DNA of 64,000 nucleotides from Pictodentalium vernedei (lineage: Eukaryota; Mollusca; Scaphopoda; Dentaliida; Dentaliidae). Location of the stretch: contig CM062292.1 in NCBI GenBank assembly GCA_031216915.1, positions 71,592,956-71,656,955 on the forward strand, written 5' to 3'. How positions within the stretch are numbered: the first letter of the stretch is position 1; each line of letters starts with the position of its first letter. Of this stretch, positions 55,139 through 64,000 are shown in pieces. The position numbers and the translations under genes were made by a program. The notes under the pieces are model-generated. The model ran no database searches. It was not told the DNA's origin and saw only the letters and a list, made by a program, of their open reading frames with translations.

Positions 55139-55543
55139 GTGTCGTCTTACCTAACGAAACCCCTATCCAACATCGATCTGTTGAATGTGGTAAAAGATTT
55201 GAAAATCAAAGATTTTCTAAGTGTGTTTTCCAGAGATGCCTTGCCGAAGAGAAGACCTCGACAATCGGAATGCGGAATTTTAAATCTAGATGTTTCATTG
55301 GGTGAAGGCACTCACTGGGTGGCGTGGTTCAAGAACGGGAAGAAGAAAAATTATTATTTCGACAGCTACGGAATCTCACCACCAAAAGAAATAAAGAACT
55401 ATTTCAACAAATCGATGGTTCGTTACAACACGGAACAAGTGCAATCACCAGATCAAGTGTTTTGCGGTCACCTGTGTCTCTAGATTCTCAAGAGATGGTC
55501 TGAAGAAGATCGGTTTCAATACATTCTCAATGATTTACATTAG
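55139..55543 (+). pseudogene. Adenain-like cysteine protease, late stop
   Basis: The reading starts near 55,139 (no ATG; GTG or a lost start). It shows SVFSRDALPKRRP, CGILNLDVS, the catalytic His in EGTHWVAWF, the acidic residue in YYFDSYG, and Gln/Cys in QVFCGHLCL. This is the His-Asp/Glu-Gln-Cys set of adenovirus-type proteases that mature virion proteins. A TAG at 55,481-55,483 directly follows LCL, and the frame stays open to 55,541-55,543 with a helix-like tail, so the last 20 codons are cut. Cleavage sites of the expected type exist in the pVI-like protein. TATATATATAC lies at 55,090-55,100. Confidence 0.9.
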
Positions 55544-55694
55544 AGAGAGATTTTTTTATAGTATATATAAAGATAAAAAATTATTTTAAAAAATTTTAAT
55601 CGAATAAAAACGAAAAAAAAAAATAAAATAATTCATTTTTAATAAACTGCGTTTTGAATATATTTTTTCTAAAAACAAAAAATCTCACAACAAC

Positions 55695-57050
55695 ATGCCA
55701 GGCGATAAATTTGGTAGAAGTGACGACGAAAAAGTCAACCTAAGAAAGAAGAGGAAGACGTTCGAAGTTGATGATGGTTACGACGTTGGCAACTTGGACG
55801 AACGTTACGTTCAGAGATACGAACCTCGAGAGGAACCTTTGAACATGAACGATAAGAAGCTCTACAATCTTCCCGAGCCAATAGATCTCGCAGATGCTGC
55901 GACTAAAAAATACGTCGACAGGGGTAACGCCGATTTCGAACGAATCATGCTAGATAATTACGTGGATAAAACCATGACCGACGATCTCGATCTGAAATCC
56001 AAATGTTTGGTGAACGTCGCGAATCCCATAGATCCCACTGATGCCGCGACCAAGAAATATGTGGACGACTCTCACACGAGATTCAGCAAACACCTGAGAA
56101 ATAGATACGTTCAGAAAACGATGCACTCGGAATTGAATGCCAATTCCAACAAGATAACGAACGTGGCCACTCCCACGAATCCCAAAGACGTGGCGACCAA
56201 ACACTATGTAGATCTGGAACAGAGAAAGTCTGACAGACGAGAAATGAAATTGGATCTGAATGCGGGATTCAACAAGATATTGAATCTGTTGAAGGTCGAT
56301 GACACGGATGCGGATTCAACCGCAGTCAACAAGGGCTACGTGGATTCTGCCGTGATACGATCACAAGAATACCTAGAATCGCAAGTGGACGATCTCTACC
56401 TGAACAAACAATCTGGCGGAACCATGGAGGGTGGTATCAACATGAACGGTAAGAATTTATTCGGACTCAGTCACGATCCCGAATTCGATTCCAGCATGGT
56501 CAGCAGAAAGTACGTGGATGACAACTCGGTCTGGAGAAAGGATGACATCATGGAAGGTAAAGTAGACATGGGTGGACACGCGCTCACAAATCTACCGGAT
56601 CCCGTGAACATGACGGATGCCTGCACCCTGATTTTGGTGGTGGAGAAAGTCAAATATGCTAGACAATTGATCACCGTATGGGCCAAGGAGGCCGGCACCT
56701 TAGATAAGGGAAAAGCTGAGTGGTCTTTCGGAAATGGAGGTAGCGGATCGAAACATTGTCAGGTGGGATATCCCATGCCCCTGGGAGGTGAAATCCTTCG
56801 AATGAGTCTGGCTTCCTCGGATATGAATAACAGTGCGGTCGTCAATCTCGTGGTAAATGGAGTAGAGAGCGATAAGAGATACAGCATCGAAAAGACTGAG
56901 AATCAACACGCGAATGTTAGCACGTTCAGCACACCTCTCAAAGTGAACGCCGGAGACAGGATTAATTTCGTTACGAAAACCAATAATCCCGAAGCCACCA
57001 CTTCCATGGTGAGTCTACTGATCGAACTAGTGCCTTTGAACAAACAGTGA
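55695..57050 (+). CDS. Fibre/spike-like protein with tail-fibre repeats
   Basis: 451 residues, intact. A basic N-terminus (LRKKRKTFEVDD) is followed by six repeats of the form NL-x-x-P-x-D-x-x-DAATKKYVD, at about residues 67-75, 116-124, 165-173, 206-217, 261-275 and 300-311. Spacing of 44-57 residues with LDL..NKI.N links resembles the trimeric shaft of phage tail fibres. The C-terminal 140 residues (WAKEAGTLDKGKAEWSFGNG onward) are beta-rich and probably a globular receptor-binding head. It sits between protease and capsid genes, transcribed toward the capsid. A vertex fibre like that of adenovirus is the likely role (inference). No transmembrane segment. TATA-like GTATATATAAAG lies at 55,562-55,573. 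Confidence 0.75.
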   Translation: MPGDKFGRSDDEKVNLRKKRKTFEVDDGYDVGNLDERYVQRYEPREEPLNMNDKKLYNLPEPIDLADAATKKYVDRGNADFERIMLDNYVDKTMTDDLDLKSKCLVNVANPIDPTDAATKKYVDDSHTRFSKHLRNRYVQKTMHSELNANSNKITNVATPTNPKDVATKHYVDLEQRKSDRREMKLDLNAGFNKILNLLKVDDTDADSTAVNKGYVDSAVIRSQEYLESQVDDLYLNKQSGGTMEGGINMNGKNLFGLSHDPEFDSSMVSRKYVDDNSVWRKDDIMEGKVDMGGHALTNLPDPVNMTDACTLILVVEKVKYARQLITVWAKEAGTLDKGKAEWSFGNGGSGSKHCQVGYPMPLGGEILRMSLASSDMNNSAVVNLVVNGVESDKRYSIEKTENQHANVSTFSTPLKVNAGDRINFVTKTNNPEATTSMVSLLIELVPLNKQ

Positions 57051-57110
57051 ACGCATGGAAAATAATGAATTAAAAAAAATAATGTGTGATTTATTAAAAA
57101 CAAAAAAAAA

Positions 57111-57160
57111 AGTAATGAGATTTAGAAAGATGTTCAATCTCTCTAGATCACATTACTTTA
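57111..57160. terminator. Terminator-like hairpin between fibre and capsid genes
   Basis: AGTAATGAGAT (57,111-57,121) pairs with ATCACATTACT (57,147-57,157) with one mismatch, after an A run and before T-rich DNA (57,165-57,190). It lies between the convergent fibre and major capsid genes and uses the same stem sequence as the hairpins at 48,661 and 49,354. Confidence 0.6.
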
Positions 57161-57257
57161 CTTATTTTTTTTTTTTTGTTTTTTTTGTTTTAATAATTAC
57201 TCATTACTTTTGTTTTGTTTTTAATAAATCATACATTTTTTTTTGCACACTCGTCTC

Positions 57258-58529
57258 TCATCGAATGATCGACATCTTATTTCCATCCGATTCGAATTGT
57301 AATTCTCTGTCCGACAGGACCAGGGCGAAGGCTTCGTTTTTTCTCGGCACATTCCTATCGAATTGCATCTTGATCTGAATGTCTAAGACGCTACTCTTGA
57401 GTCGTTCACTCTGTTTACTGACGTCGAATACAAACATGGGATACATGGACTTGTATTTGCCGGGAGATATGTTAGGGTTGCTCATCAATTCGTCTAGACC
57501 GTGATACTTCTTTCTAAAATCAGCGGCGTTGCCGTACAGTCTGCAAAAATCGTTCTTGTCTAATGACGCATTGTAATCGATTGCCAGATATCTCGTGGCG
57601 TTCAGAAACACTTGCATGTTTCTCAAATGGCAGTGATCGAACAGCGACGCATTCTTTTCCTAAGACCCATCCCTATCGGTCTGAAACACAACCACGATGA
57701 AACGCGGTCTCTCGGAAGTGGATTTCACCATCAATCTCCAATCGAAGTGATTCGTGGAGACAGGAATGCTAGCCGTGTCGCACTGTCTCATTCTAAATCC
57801 CACGGGTATTTTACTCTTGGATTCAATGATCTTGTAGAGACGTGCTTTTTCCACGATCGAAGGCTCCACGTGCAGAACGAACCACGATATCTTGTGTAGA
57901 GTTATCTTACCCGCATTGGTCGCAGTGAGTCTCACTATTGCATCGTCGTTTCCTTTTCGAATCAACGTCAGATTGTGTTTGAATCCGTACATGATCTTGT
58001 TGTAATCGTCCGCAAATCCGAAGATGTGTTTCAAAGGTATCCTGAATGAAAACGTTCCTTTAGGTGTGGACGTCTTGATGACGTATTCGAATATCGCAGC
58101 GCCGGCGCTAGCAGAGCCGATGGTGTCTTTCACCCACAACTGATTAAGTCCTCTGGGTTTCGAAAAATCATCAGGATACGTCAAGAGTCCGAACATCATG
58201 GTGGCCTGACCAGGATGAAACACAGATTCTATCTCTTGTCCAGATAGCATGTATTTTATATTACTGAATAGATGCATGATGCCATTATTGGTTAGAGTAA
58301 CCGTGTCGTCGTCGGCATAGTCGCTCCCATCTTCCTTGGTGAGATGTCCCTGCACCACTATGTAACTCTCGCTAGGATGTATGAATAGACCTTGAGTTTT
58401 GACGTTGATTCTTATCTCACCCGCATTGTTCAAACTCGTTCCGGTTACCGGTTCATATTCGTGAACCTCATATTCTTGAATACTTTCATCTTTCACTATG
58501 CTTTGTGCCATATCTAGTATATTTGTCAT
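57258..58529 (-). pseudogene. Major capsid protein (double jelly roll), one stop
   Basis: 424 codons in one frame from ATG 58,529. The N-part has the family features NAGEIRINVKTQGLFIHPSE, then HLFSNIKYMLSGQEIESV and PGQATMMFGLLTY. The second half has LDELMSN, YPMFVFDVSKQSERLKSS and FESDGNKMSIIR, closely as in Polinton major capsid proteins. These form the pseudo-hexagonal capsomers. A TAG at 57,660-57,662 interrupts after FQTDRDGS, and the same frame continues at once. TATA-like CATATATATATG lies upstream (58,625-58,636 on the complement). One nonsense change is the only lesion seen. Confidence 0.9.
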
Positions 58530-58653
58530 TTTTAAAGGATTTTTGGGTTTTTTTGTTTATTAATTAACTTGCTTTCTTTATCTAAAAATAGTTTTTAATT
58601 ATTTTTTATTATTATTTTTCTCTCATATATATATGTGTGTAAACAAGAAAATG

Positions 58654-59551
58654 TTAAAGAGAGTAAATAAAAGAAATTTGTTTTCTTATCAAAACTTTGT
58701 CTTCTGTAATTGTTGTTCGTAAAACTTTCCGATGATCATCTTCTCCATCCAAAGCTTCGATTTCGTAAGGTACCGGATCGGTGTGAAATATTTTTATTAT
58801 CACGAAGATTTCCGAGGTCCATCGAGGAGTATAACCCATTTCGAAGTGCTTCTTATAAGCGTAGATTCTCACTCGATCACCGACCGCAAATTTCGACGTT
58901 CTAGACTTCTTCCTAATCTTAGATCTTTCAGGATATAGATTCGCGTAGACCCGTTTTTCATTTCGAGGATCGCTAGCTTCCACGGGAGTCATCTTGATCA
59001 ATCTGTGTCGCGTGTTGTTGTAATCTTTAACCAGACCGTTCAGAGCGTATATGTATTTCTTGGTCGAATTCGCCGTGAAGTATCTGTGCATCTTTTCCTT
59101 CATCGTTCGATTCCAACGTTCCACCATGCTGGCTTTCTCTTTGTTTTCGATCGAGTAGAGGTCGACCAATCGATGAACGTGCTTGTTGTAGAATTCCTTT
59201 CCCTTATCCACCCACAATTTACTAAGACGAGTCGAACACGCTCTTCAGAGCCTCGGCGACGCAAGGTCCCGATTTATTCTTCAAAGCTCTGATCCAACCG
59301 TATTTGGAAAACACGTTGATGACCATCAATAGATATTTGACGCCCTCGTTCCACCTCAAAAACGATCTCATGTCGACCAAGTCAGCAGACCAAATATCAT
59401 CCAAACCCTTCACGAACACACTTCTCTTTCGAAATCTATGCACGACGGGTTTGTGTAACTTCTCAGCCAATTCGTTCGTCAATAGTCGTTTCTTCTTCTT
59501 TTCCGATACGCTTTTTTTTTTGAATGCCCCATCCAAATCGACGTTTCGCAC
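58654..59551 (-). pseudogene. Retrovirus-type integrase, frameshifted
   Basis: The N-part (59,551-59,222) carries KLHKPVVHRFRKR and the catalytic-core start WSADLVDM (first Asp). After a frameshift near 59,220, the second part (59,217-58,654) supplies LWVDKGKEF (second Asp), SMVERWNRTMKEK (Glu), and a C-terminal SH3-like domain (FAVGDRVRIYAYKKHFEMGYTPRW). This DDE integrase joins Polinton ends to host DNA and makes the 6-bp duplication seen here. The N-terminus overlaps the PLA2 frame at an A run. Only the single frameshift plus an uncertain start are visible. Confidence 0.95.
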
Positions 59552-59991
59552 CGATCAGATTGCCGACCAGCGAACGTTCTATCTTCTCTCTCCTGGTCGG
59601 ATTCGATATGCCTCTCAATTTCCCCAACATGTTTTTATTGCATATGTCGTTGCGAGTCTTGGTGTCGGGATGTCCGGCGTAGCACAGATCGTGATCATAT
59701 GTGGCCGCGTCCACCCTATTCACAGGTTTGCTCCAAGATTTGGGAGTCAGATCGGCGTTGAGTCTCTTGTTCAATTTCGTTCCGGGTCCTGTGAAACTGT
59801 GACCAGGCAGATGCATTTCGAAAGGTAGATTATTAATCATTTTATTTACGATGCCTTTACCTTTGCTCGCGTTCTTTTTTTTGATGAATCGAGTCTTGAT
59901 AGAACCACACACGTCGCAAATTGTCGTTTTTAGTTCATACTTCTCGAGAATTACTCATCTTGGTAACTCTCTTACACTTTACGCAATACAT
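59463..59991 (-). pseudogene. Zinc-ribbon / phospholipase A2-like virion protein, frameshifted
   Basis: The start at ATG 59,991 gives MYCVKCKRVTKM, half of a zinc ribbon. A frame change near 59,940 continues with ICDVCGSIKTRF, the other CxxC. The PLA2-like domain follows: LPGHSFTGPGTKLNKRL (Ca-loop-like GPGT) and the catalytic His-Asp in DAATYDHDLCY, as in parvovirus VP1u-type phospholipases. It ends in basic AKRRFGWGIQKKK. PLA2 domains in capsids help virions cross endosomal membranes. The frame overlaps the integrase N-terminus at a T/A run (59,511-59,522). Confidence 0.85.
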
Positions 59992-60082
59992 TTTTAAGAG
60001 TTATTTAAATTAATTTCGTTTTTATTTTATATATAAATTTAATAATTAATTAATTCTGTTCTTATCATATATATTTTTTTTT

Positions 60083-60736
60083 TCAATCGCTGCTCATGAG
60101 TACTATAATCTTACTGAATTCCTGCCTGGCCTCTTTCCTCCCCTTTTCCACGAGAGAATCCTTCATCTCTTCTTTGATGATCTGACGAGTCTTGATTCTC
60201 ACGGCTTCTTTCATGGCATCGTATTTCGTTTTCTCGCTCAATATCGCGAAGTATTCTCCGTCCGATATCCTACCGTCTTTCAACGCCATAGAGATCATTT
60301 TGGATATCGTGTCGATCTTGGAGTCGGCCAAGACGCGAATCTTGTCGTGTTTCCTCGCCTTCAGATATAATTTCCTACTCAAAAAGTTTCTAGCGTGCTA
60401 AACAATCCGGCGGCGAGAGCCACTCCTTCTACGTATGATCAACACGATCGGAATGCCGACCGTGGTCAACAACAATCTGATGCCGGCCGCGTGTAAACCC
60501 ATGGAAATCGTGATGAGTGTCGTGTCGATCGCATTGACGAATTTCACGAAACACGAATACTTCTTCTTGAGAGAACAGCGAGAATCTCTCTCTCGAGTTA
60601 GATACGCTTGGATTCTACTGATTTGATCGATGCGATACCTCTCTCCTCTTTCTTTTTCTTCTAGCGACAGTGCCGTCGGCAAAACGCCGTTCGGCTTCTC
60701 ATCCTCGTCGTTCACTAATTTATTTCTGGTTCTCAT
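60083..60736 (-). pseudogene. Membrane-protein-like Polinton gene, two frame changes
   Basis: The N-part (60,736-60,450) is charged (ALSLEEKERGERYRIDQI) and leads into a hydrophobic stretch (TLITISMGLHAAGIRLLL). Near 60,440 the expected small-residue hydrophobic stretch VEGVALAAGLFS is found in another frame. The frame then returns for the C-part (KLYLKARKHDKIRVLADSK, DGRISDGEYFAIL, KYDAMKEAVRIKTR), ending at 60,083. A TAG at 60,398-60,400 ends the first frame. This hydrophobic-then-helical layout with ARKHDxIRVLAxSK is a recurrent Polinton protein (recalled) of unknown role, perhaps a virion or membrane scaffold. Confidence 0.6.
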
Positions 60737-60832
60737 TTTTGTGGGTTTTTTTCTTTCTAATATTAGATAAAAAAATTTATGTGTGTATTTATTTTATTTT
60801 CTATTCTCCCTTATTTATATCAACGAAAAAAC

Positions 60833-61165
60833 TTAGACGTATGTTTCATGGAACAATAATTTCATGACGCATCCCTTGTCTTCTAAAGTCAGACTTTTAC
60901 GCACCAATTTCAGTTCTTCCGAAACTGTGGGCTTGCCTTGATCCTTACAGAAGAGTAATCTCTTCCAAAACGCGATCACTTCGTCGATTTGAACGCATTC
61001 GAACGCCGGTTCGAAATACTTGACGACCATATCTTCCCTTTCCATCGTCAGACACGAATGATTCTCGTGATCGAAGTCTAGGTGATCCCGACATCCGACG
61101 CATCGTTCTAACAAGAGGCGACCTAGTTGTTCGTTCACGCAGAATGTGTAGGCTCTCGTCAGCAT
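60833..61165 (-). CDS. Small Cys/His-rich Polinton protein
   Basis: 110 residues, intact, from ATG 61,165. The N-part has CVGCRDHLDFDHENHSCLTM, a possible C-x2-C...H...C zinc site. An acidic middle (YFEPAFECVQIDEVIAFW) and a charged end follow. A gene of similar size and Cys pattern next to the terminal repeat occurs in related Polintons (recalled, unsearched). Function unknown. TATA-like CTATATATAT lies at 61,293-61,302. Confidence 0.5.
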   Translation of the reverse strand: MLTRAYTFCVNEQLGRLLLERCVGCRDHLDFDHENHSCLTMEREDMVVKYFEPAFECVQIDEVIAFWKRLLFCKDQGKPTVSEELKLVRKSLTLEDKGCVMKLLFHETYV

Positions 61166-61330
61166 TTTTTTAAAAGAAACCTTACTCTAATAGTCTGAGA
61201 AGCGCTCATGATTTACGTATTTATTTTTTATTATCTATTCGATTTGATATATTTATTTTTTAAATAACTATTTATTTATACATTTTTTTCTCTCCTATAT
61301 ATATCAATCACTTTTTTATTTCCTCAGGAA

Positions 61331-61775
61331 ACGTGATAGTGGGTTTGTCGGTTCAAAATCACCTCTTTTCCGTGTACCGTACACGATTCGATTTCTGACG
61401 TAAAATCCGCAAATGGATTTCCGTGTACGCCTCCATAGGGATTCAGTGTTAAAATCGTGTACAGACACGGATGATTTAGAATCAGCAAGATGATGATTTA
61501 GAAACGGCAACACGTTTTTTGCTCGCAATTTAACACTGAATCCTATGGGGAAACCCATTTGCCGATTCTAAATCAGACGATACACCTCTTTTTCCTTAAC
61601 ATTTCATGCGTTTTTTTCACTCTTGAGCGATTTGTATATAGAATCCAGTGATTTTGAATCGGCAAAGCCGATTCTAAATCACCCTAAAACCGTTAAAATC
61701 GTGTACCTGTACACGATTTTAACACTAAATCCTATGGAGGTGCACATCGATGTGAATCGGCCTTTATCACCTACT
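61331..61775 (-). repeat. Polinton right terminal inverted repeat
   Basis: 445 bp, the reverse complement of 43,058-43,537 with scattered substitutions and without the alternating TACATG tract. It ends CCTTTATCACCTACT, followed by the ATCGTC duplicate. Confidence 0.95.
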
Positions 61776-61781
61776 ATCGTC
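61776..61781. repeat. Polinton target-site duplication, right
   Basis: ATCGTC, identical to 43,052-43,057. Confidence 0.95.
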
Positions 61782-61976
61782 CTCACGCCGAATGTCGCTT
61801 TTATTTGTCTGTACGGAAACCATCGTCATTTTACTCCAACCAAGAATGTCCTAATAACTGAATAAGATGAATGAGAATTATAATCCACTTAGCGAACTGG
61901 TGGGGCAATTCAATCAAGTTTTTAGACACTCAACTTGTACAACACCTCCATTGTCATCGGATTAAACTGCGAGCTC

Positions 61977-62222
61977 ATTAATTAACGACCCGGCCGACCC
62001 GGTACAATTTTTAGTGTGTATCTGAAGGGAAAACTTCGGTAGAACTCACAAAAATAAAATAATTCATAATATTTTTCCATAAACCATTAAAGTACCCCTA
62101 AAGGATTCTACATACCAAAAATGATCACATTATACATACAAATAAGAAAGAAATGCAACTGTATATTTCCCAGACACACCTTTTCCGGAGCCGGGGCCGG
62201 GGTACACATTTTAGTGTGTCCC
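61977..62222. mobile_element. ~245-bp MITE, copy 2 (inverted relative to 33.7 kb)
   Basis: It runs ATTAATTAACGACCCGGCC ... GGTACACATTTTAGTGTGTC-CC and is the reverse complement of 33,743-33,984 with a few per cent divergence by eye. It lies about 200 bp outside the Polinton. Confidence 0.75.
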
Positions 62223-64000
62223 GTGGACGAAAAGTTGAATGATTCTCCATTGGAAAAAAATCTTTGACGTTAGAAATTTTATCGGTCGAGTTCGGATAGA
62301 GACTTTTAACTGGGATTCACCGCATTCAGGGTTATCAGTATCCGTGTTGTGTTATGCCATTTCCAAACTTTGAACGAAAATTCCCGTGACCAAGGCAACG
62401 AATGCGGTGACTTTAGGATTTAAAATTACGTATTTCCGCGTTAGAAGTACTTTTTAAAACCTTTTTTATTATGATAACCCCCACCCCCCCCCCCCCCCAC
62501 CCCCCACCCCCGATTATTTTAGATGAGATGTGTGCGTGAATATTTTCCACCAATTCACGATATGTCTGTAGCCTACATTTGAGCATTCTGCTTTTTGTGT
62601 GGAGGGGTGGGAGGTACTTTTCCTAGTTTTTTTTCGAATGGAGATTTTAACCCCCAGAGTGTAGTCACCCCTCACCCCCTTGTCATATAAACTTGAAATT
62701 CTTTTAAAAGAATTTTCGAGAGCCACCACTGTCAATACTTGGAGGTGATGCCGGGGCATTTCCTCTCAACACCACCTCTACAAGGCGTTTTGTCCCAAGT
62801 TAAGAGTTGCGTACCGGGACGATCATCCAAAAGTTGATCTTTCTTACTTTGTGGGGAGGGGGTGGGAGGGTGCCCTTTCAAGTGTTTCCGAATGAAGATA
62901 TTAACCCCTATTGTTTGGAACAACTTTCCTGAAAGTGTCAACTTTGTATACGCCAACACATTCATGCTTAACATTCAAAAAAATGGTCCATGTTCTCTCA
63001 CTTTATTTCTTGAGCCATTTTATTATGGTTGCGCTTCTCTTTCTGCGCACCCTCGCTGGTCATCCTATAATGCCGGCCAGTAAAATTCCGCTGCGGGCGT
63101 CAGTAACGCCCGCATCGGATTTTAGTTTTCTAGTTTAATTAGTTAATAAAATATAAATTAACAATTATGGACTAATACGTCTTTGATAATAATCTTTATG
63201 CGAGTTTCGAAAGGAAGCGACCAAAATCCCAAACTAGTTACCCGAAAGACGTCTTTCTGACCATATATCGCAGAAAATTATAAAGTAATCCCCGAAGCGG
63301 GCATGCAGTGAACCAAGCTCCGGGTTGCGTTTTACAAAAACAACGGAGAGTCACAATAAATCGAAGGTATGTTCCTACTAAAATACGGCGCATTTTGTTA
63401 TGAAGTAAGATTTAGTTTCCTGAAATGTCTTTATCAATGGAGCGCTGTCCATTTGTCTAAATCCATGACACACTGCTCTATTTCGTAACGCAACACACAG
63501 CATGGAGATACAGAATGCTTATTATCAGCATCCATTTAGTTTTGTAACCAAAACGAATCCTTCTTCAACAAACTATTGAAATGCTGTAGATGCTAAATTC
63601 ATCAGTCAATAATGTTAACTCGGAATTTATTCAAAGAAAAGCGTATTAATCATAAAATTCCACGAACAACAGACTCGCCTGTCGTAAAAAAGGCAGTCCC
63701 GCACCTGGTTTTAAAGGTATTTACCCGATGCAGGTTTTACAAGATGGCCATCGTGGTAACTGGGCCTGCAGAGTGTGCCCGGCATCACGTTTCTCGAATT
63801 GCCATGGATACAAACATTTTTTCCAAGAAACTGAACCTTCACCTTTGGAAATTCCATTGCAAGCATTTACACCTGTAGTTGGAATTACATCCAACTTGAC
63901 CTTTGACATGACCCAATTTGCCGACTTCGAATGCATTCACACTTCGCGATGTTTCGTTCAAATATGCAACGTTTTGTGGCACCGTACTTTCTACTGCGTG
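62223..64000. other. Gene-less stretch
   Basis: Contains C/G-rich runs (62,477-62,512) and a small hairpin GCGGGCGTCAGTAACGCCCGC (63,093-63,113). Short frames at 62,862-63,138 and 63,612-63,878 have no recognisable family. Nothing else is supported. Confidence 0.5.

Larger units (their letters stand above)
43058..61775. mobile_element. Polinton/Maverick (adintovirus-like), 18.7 kb, complete ends
   Basis: The termini AGTAGGTGATAAAGG and CCTTTATCACCTACT head long inverted repeats, bounded by the 6-bp duplication ATCGTC. Six-bp duplications and AG...CT ends are Polinton hallmarks. The interior encodes the diagnostic set: protein-primed PolB, retrovirus-type integrase, adenain-like protease, FtsK/HerA-type packaging ATPase, double jelly-roll major capsid and single jelly-roll penton. 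Accessory genes include PLA2, fibre-like and IAP-like proteins. Genes run mainly rightward in the left half and leftward in the right half, converging at about 57.1 kb. Many genes are broken, so this copy is an endogenous, non-autonomous remnant. The complete ends could still be mobilised in trans. Confidence 0.97.

Noticed and set aside
43058-61775. Polinton as contaminating free virus contig or chimera
   Set aside because: A perfect 6-bp duplication at both ends and many inactivating changes show an integrated, ageing copy.
63612-63964. Frames near the right edge
   Set aside because: Overlapping frames on both strands with no recognisable motif and no splice or promoter support.

Overview
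The window is eukaryotic, intergenic-type DNA built almost entirely of mobile elements and satellites. There are no operons or bacterial signals. It holds intron-type splice signals, a (TAAA)n-tailed non-LTR retrotransposon of the I/Nimbus type, tRNA-derived SINEs, several MITE families, a MULE, and an integrated DNA virus of the Polinton/Maverick (adintovirus-like) type. The repeat set (Nimbus-like LINE, tRNA SINE with a conserved core, many long G/C homopolymers) best fits a marine lophotrochozoan, probably a mollusc. That assignment is inference.

Layout. 1-12.4 kb: diverged tandem repeats, then an approx. 155-bp satellite split by an approx. 8.5-kb minus-strand I-clade LINE (2468-10958). 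The LINE's ORF1 is itself interrupted by about 2.5 kb of an approx. 330-bp satellite. 12.4-33 kb: non-coding DNA with long palindromes, at least three well-preserved tRNA-SINEs, TTAA-flanked piggyBac-type MITEs carrying a central hairpin, a hAT-type MITE, a higher-order tandem array (22.5-24.2 kb), a FLYWCH-domain exon (19.88 kb) and a few possible host exons. 33.1-38 kb: a LINE 3' end, then a decayed MULE-type transposon (transposase, SWIM, Ulp1-like protease, PHD-like finger) broken by two MITEs, one of which holds a third. 39.5-42.2 kb: a long repeat-family ORF with a PIN/FEN1-like nuclease region and a Cys-rich tail. A relic of the same tail lies at 16 kb.

43,058-61,775 is a complete 18.7-kb Polinton. 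It has approx. 450-480-bp terminal inverted repeats beginning AG and ending CT, and a perfect 6-bp target duplication (ATCGTC). The left half, mostly on +, carries a DUF8207-like protein, a basic core-like protein, packaging ATPase, penton-like minor capsid, a pVI-like protein, two paralogous orphan ORFs (on -), an intact BIR-RING (IAP-like) protein, protein-primed DNA polymerase B, adenain-like protease and a phage-tail-fibre-like fibre. The right half, on -, carries the major capsid protein, retrovirus-type integrase, zinc-ribbon/phospholipase A2 protein, a membrane-protein-like gene and a small Cys-rich protein.

In this family integrase and PolB drive integration and replication. Protease, ATPase and capsid genes make and fill virions, PLA2 and the pVI-like protein probably act at membranes, and the fibre presumably binds cells. 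This copy is decayed: polymerase, integrase, capsid, penton, protease and PLA2 frames all carry stops or frameshifts, while IAP, fibre, ATPase and a few others are open.

The most notable signals are the intact IAP cargo, the fibre with phage-like repeats, a promoter module shared by exactly four ORFs (two orphans, IAP and PolB), and an intergenic hairpin of one sequence family at gene 3' ends.
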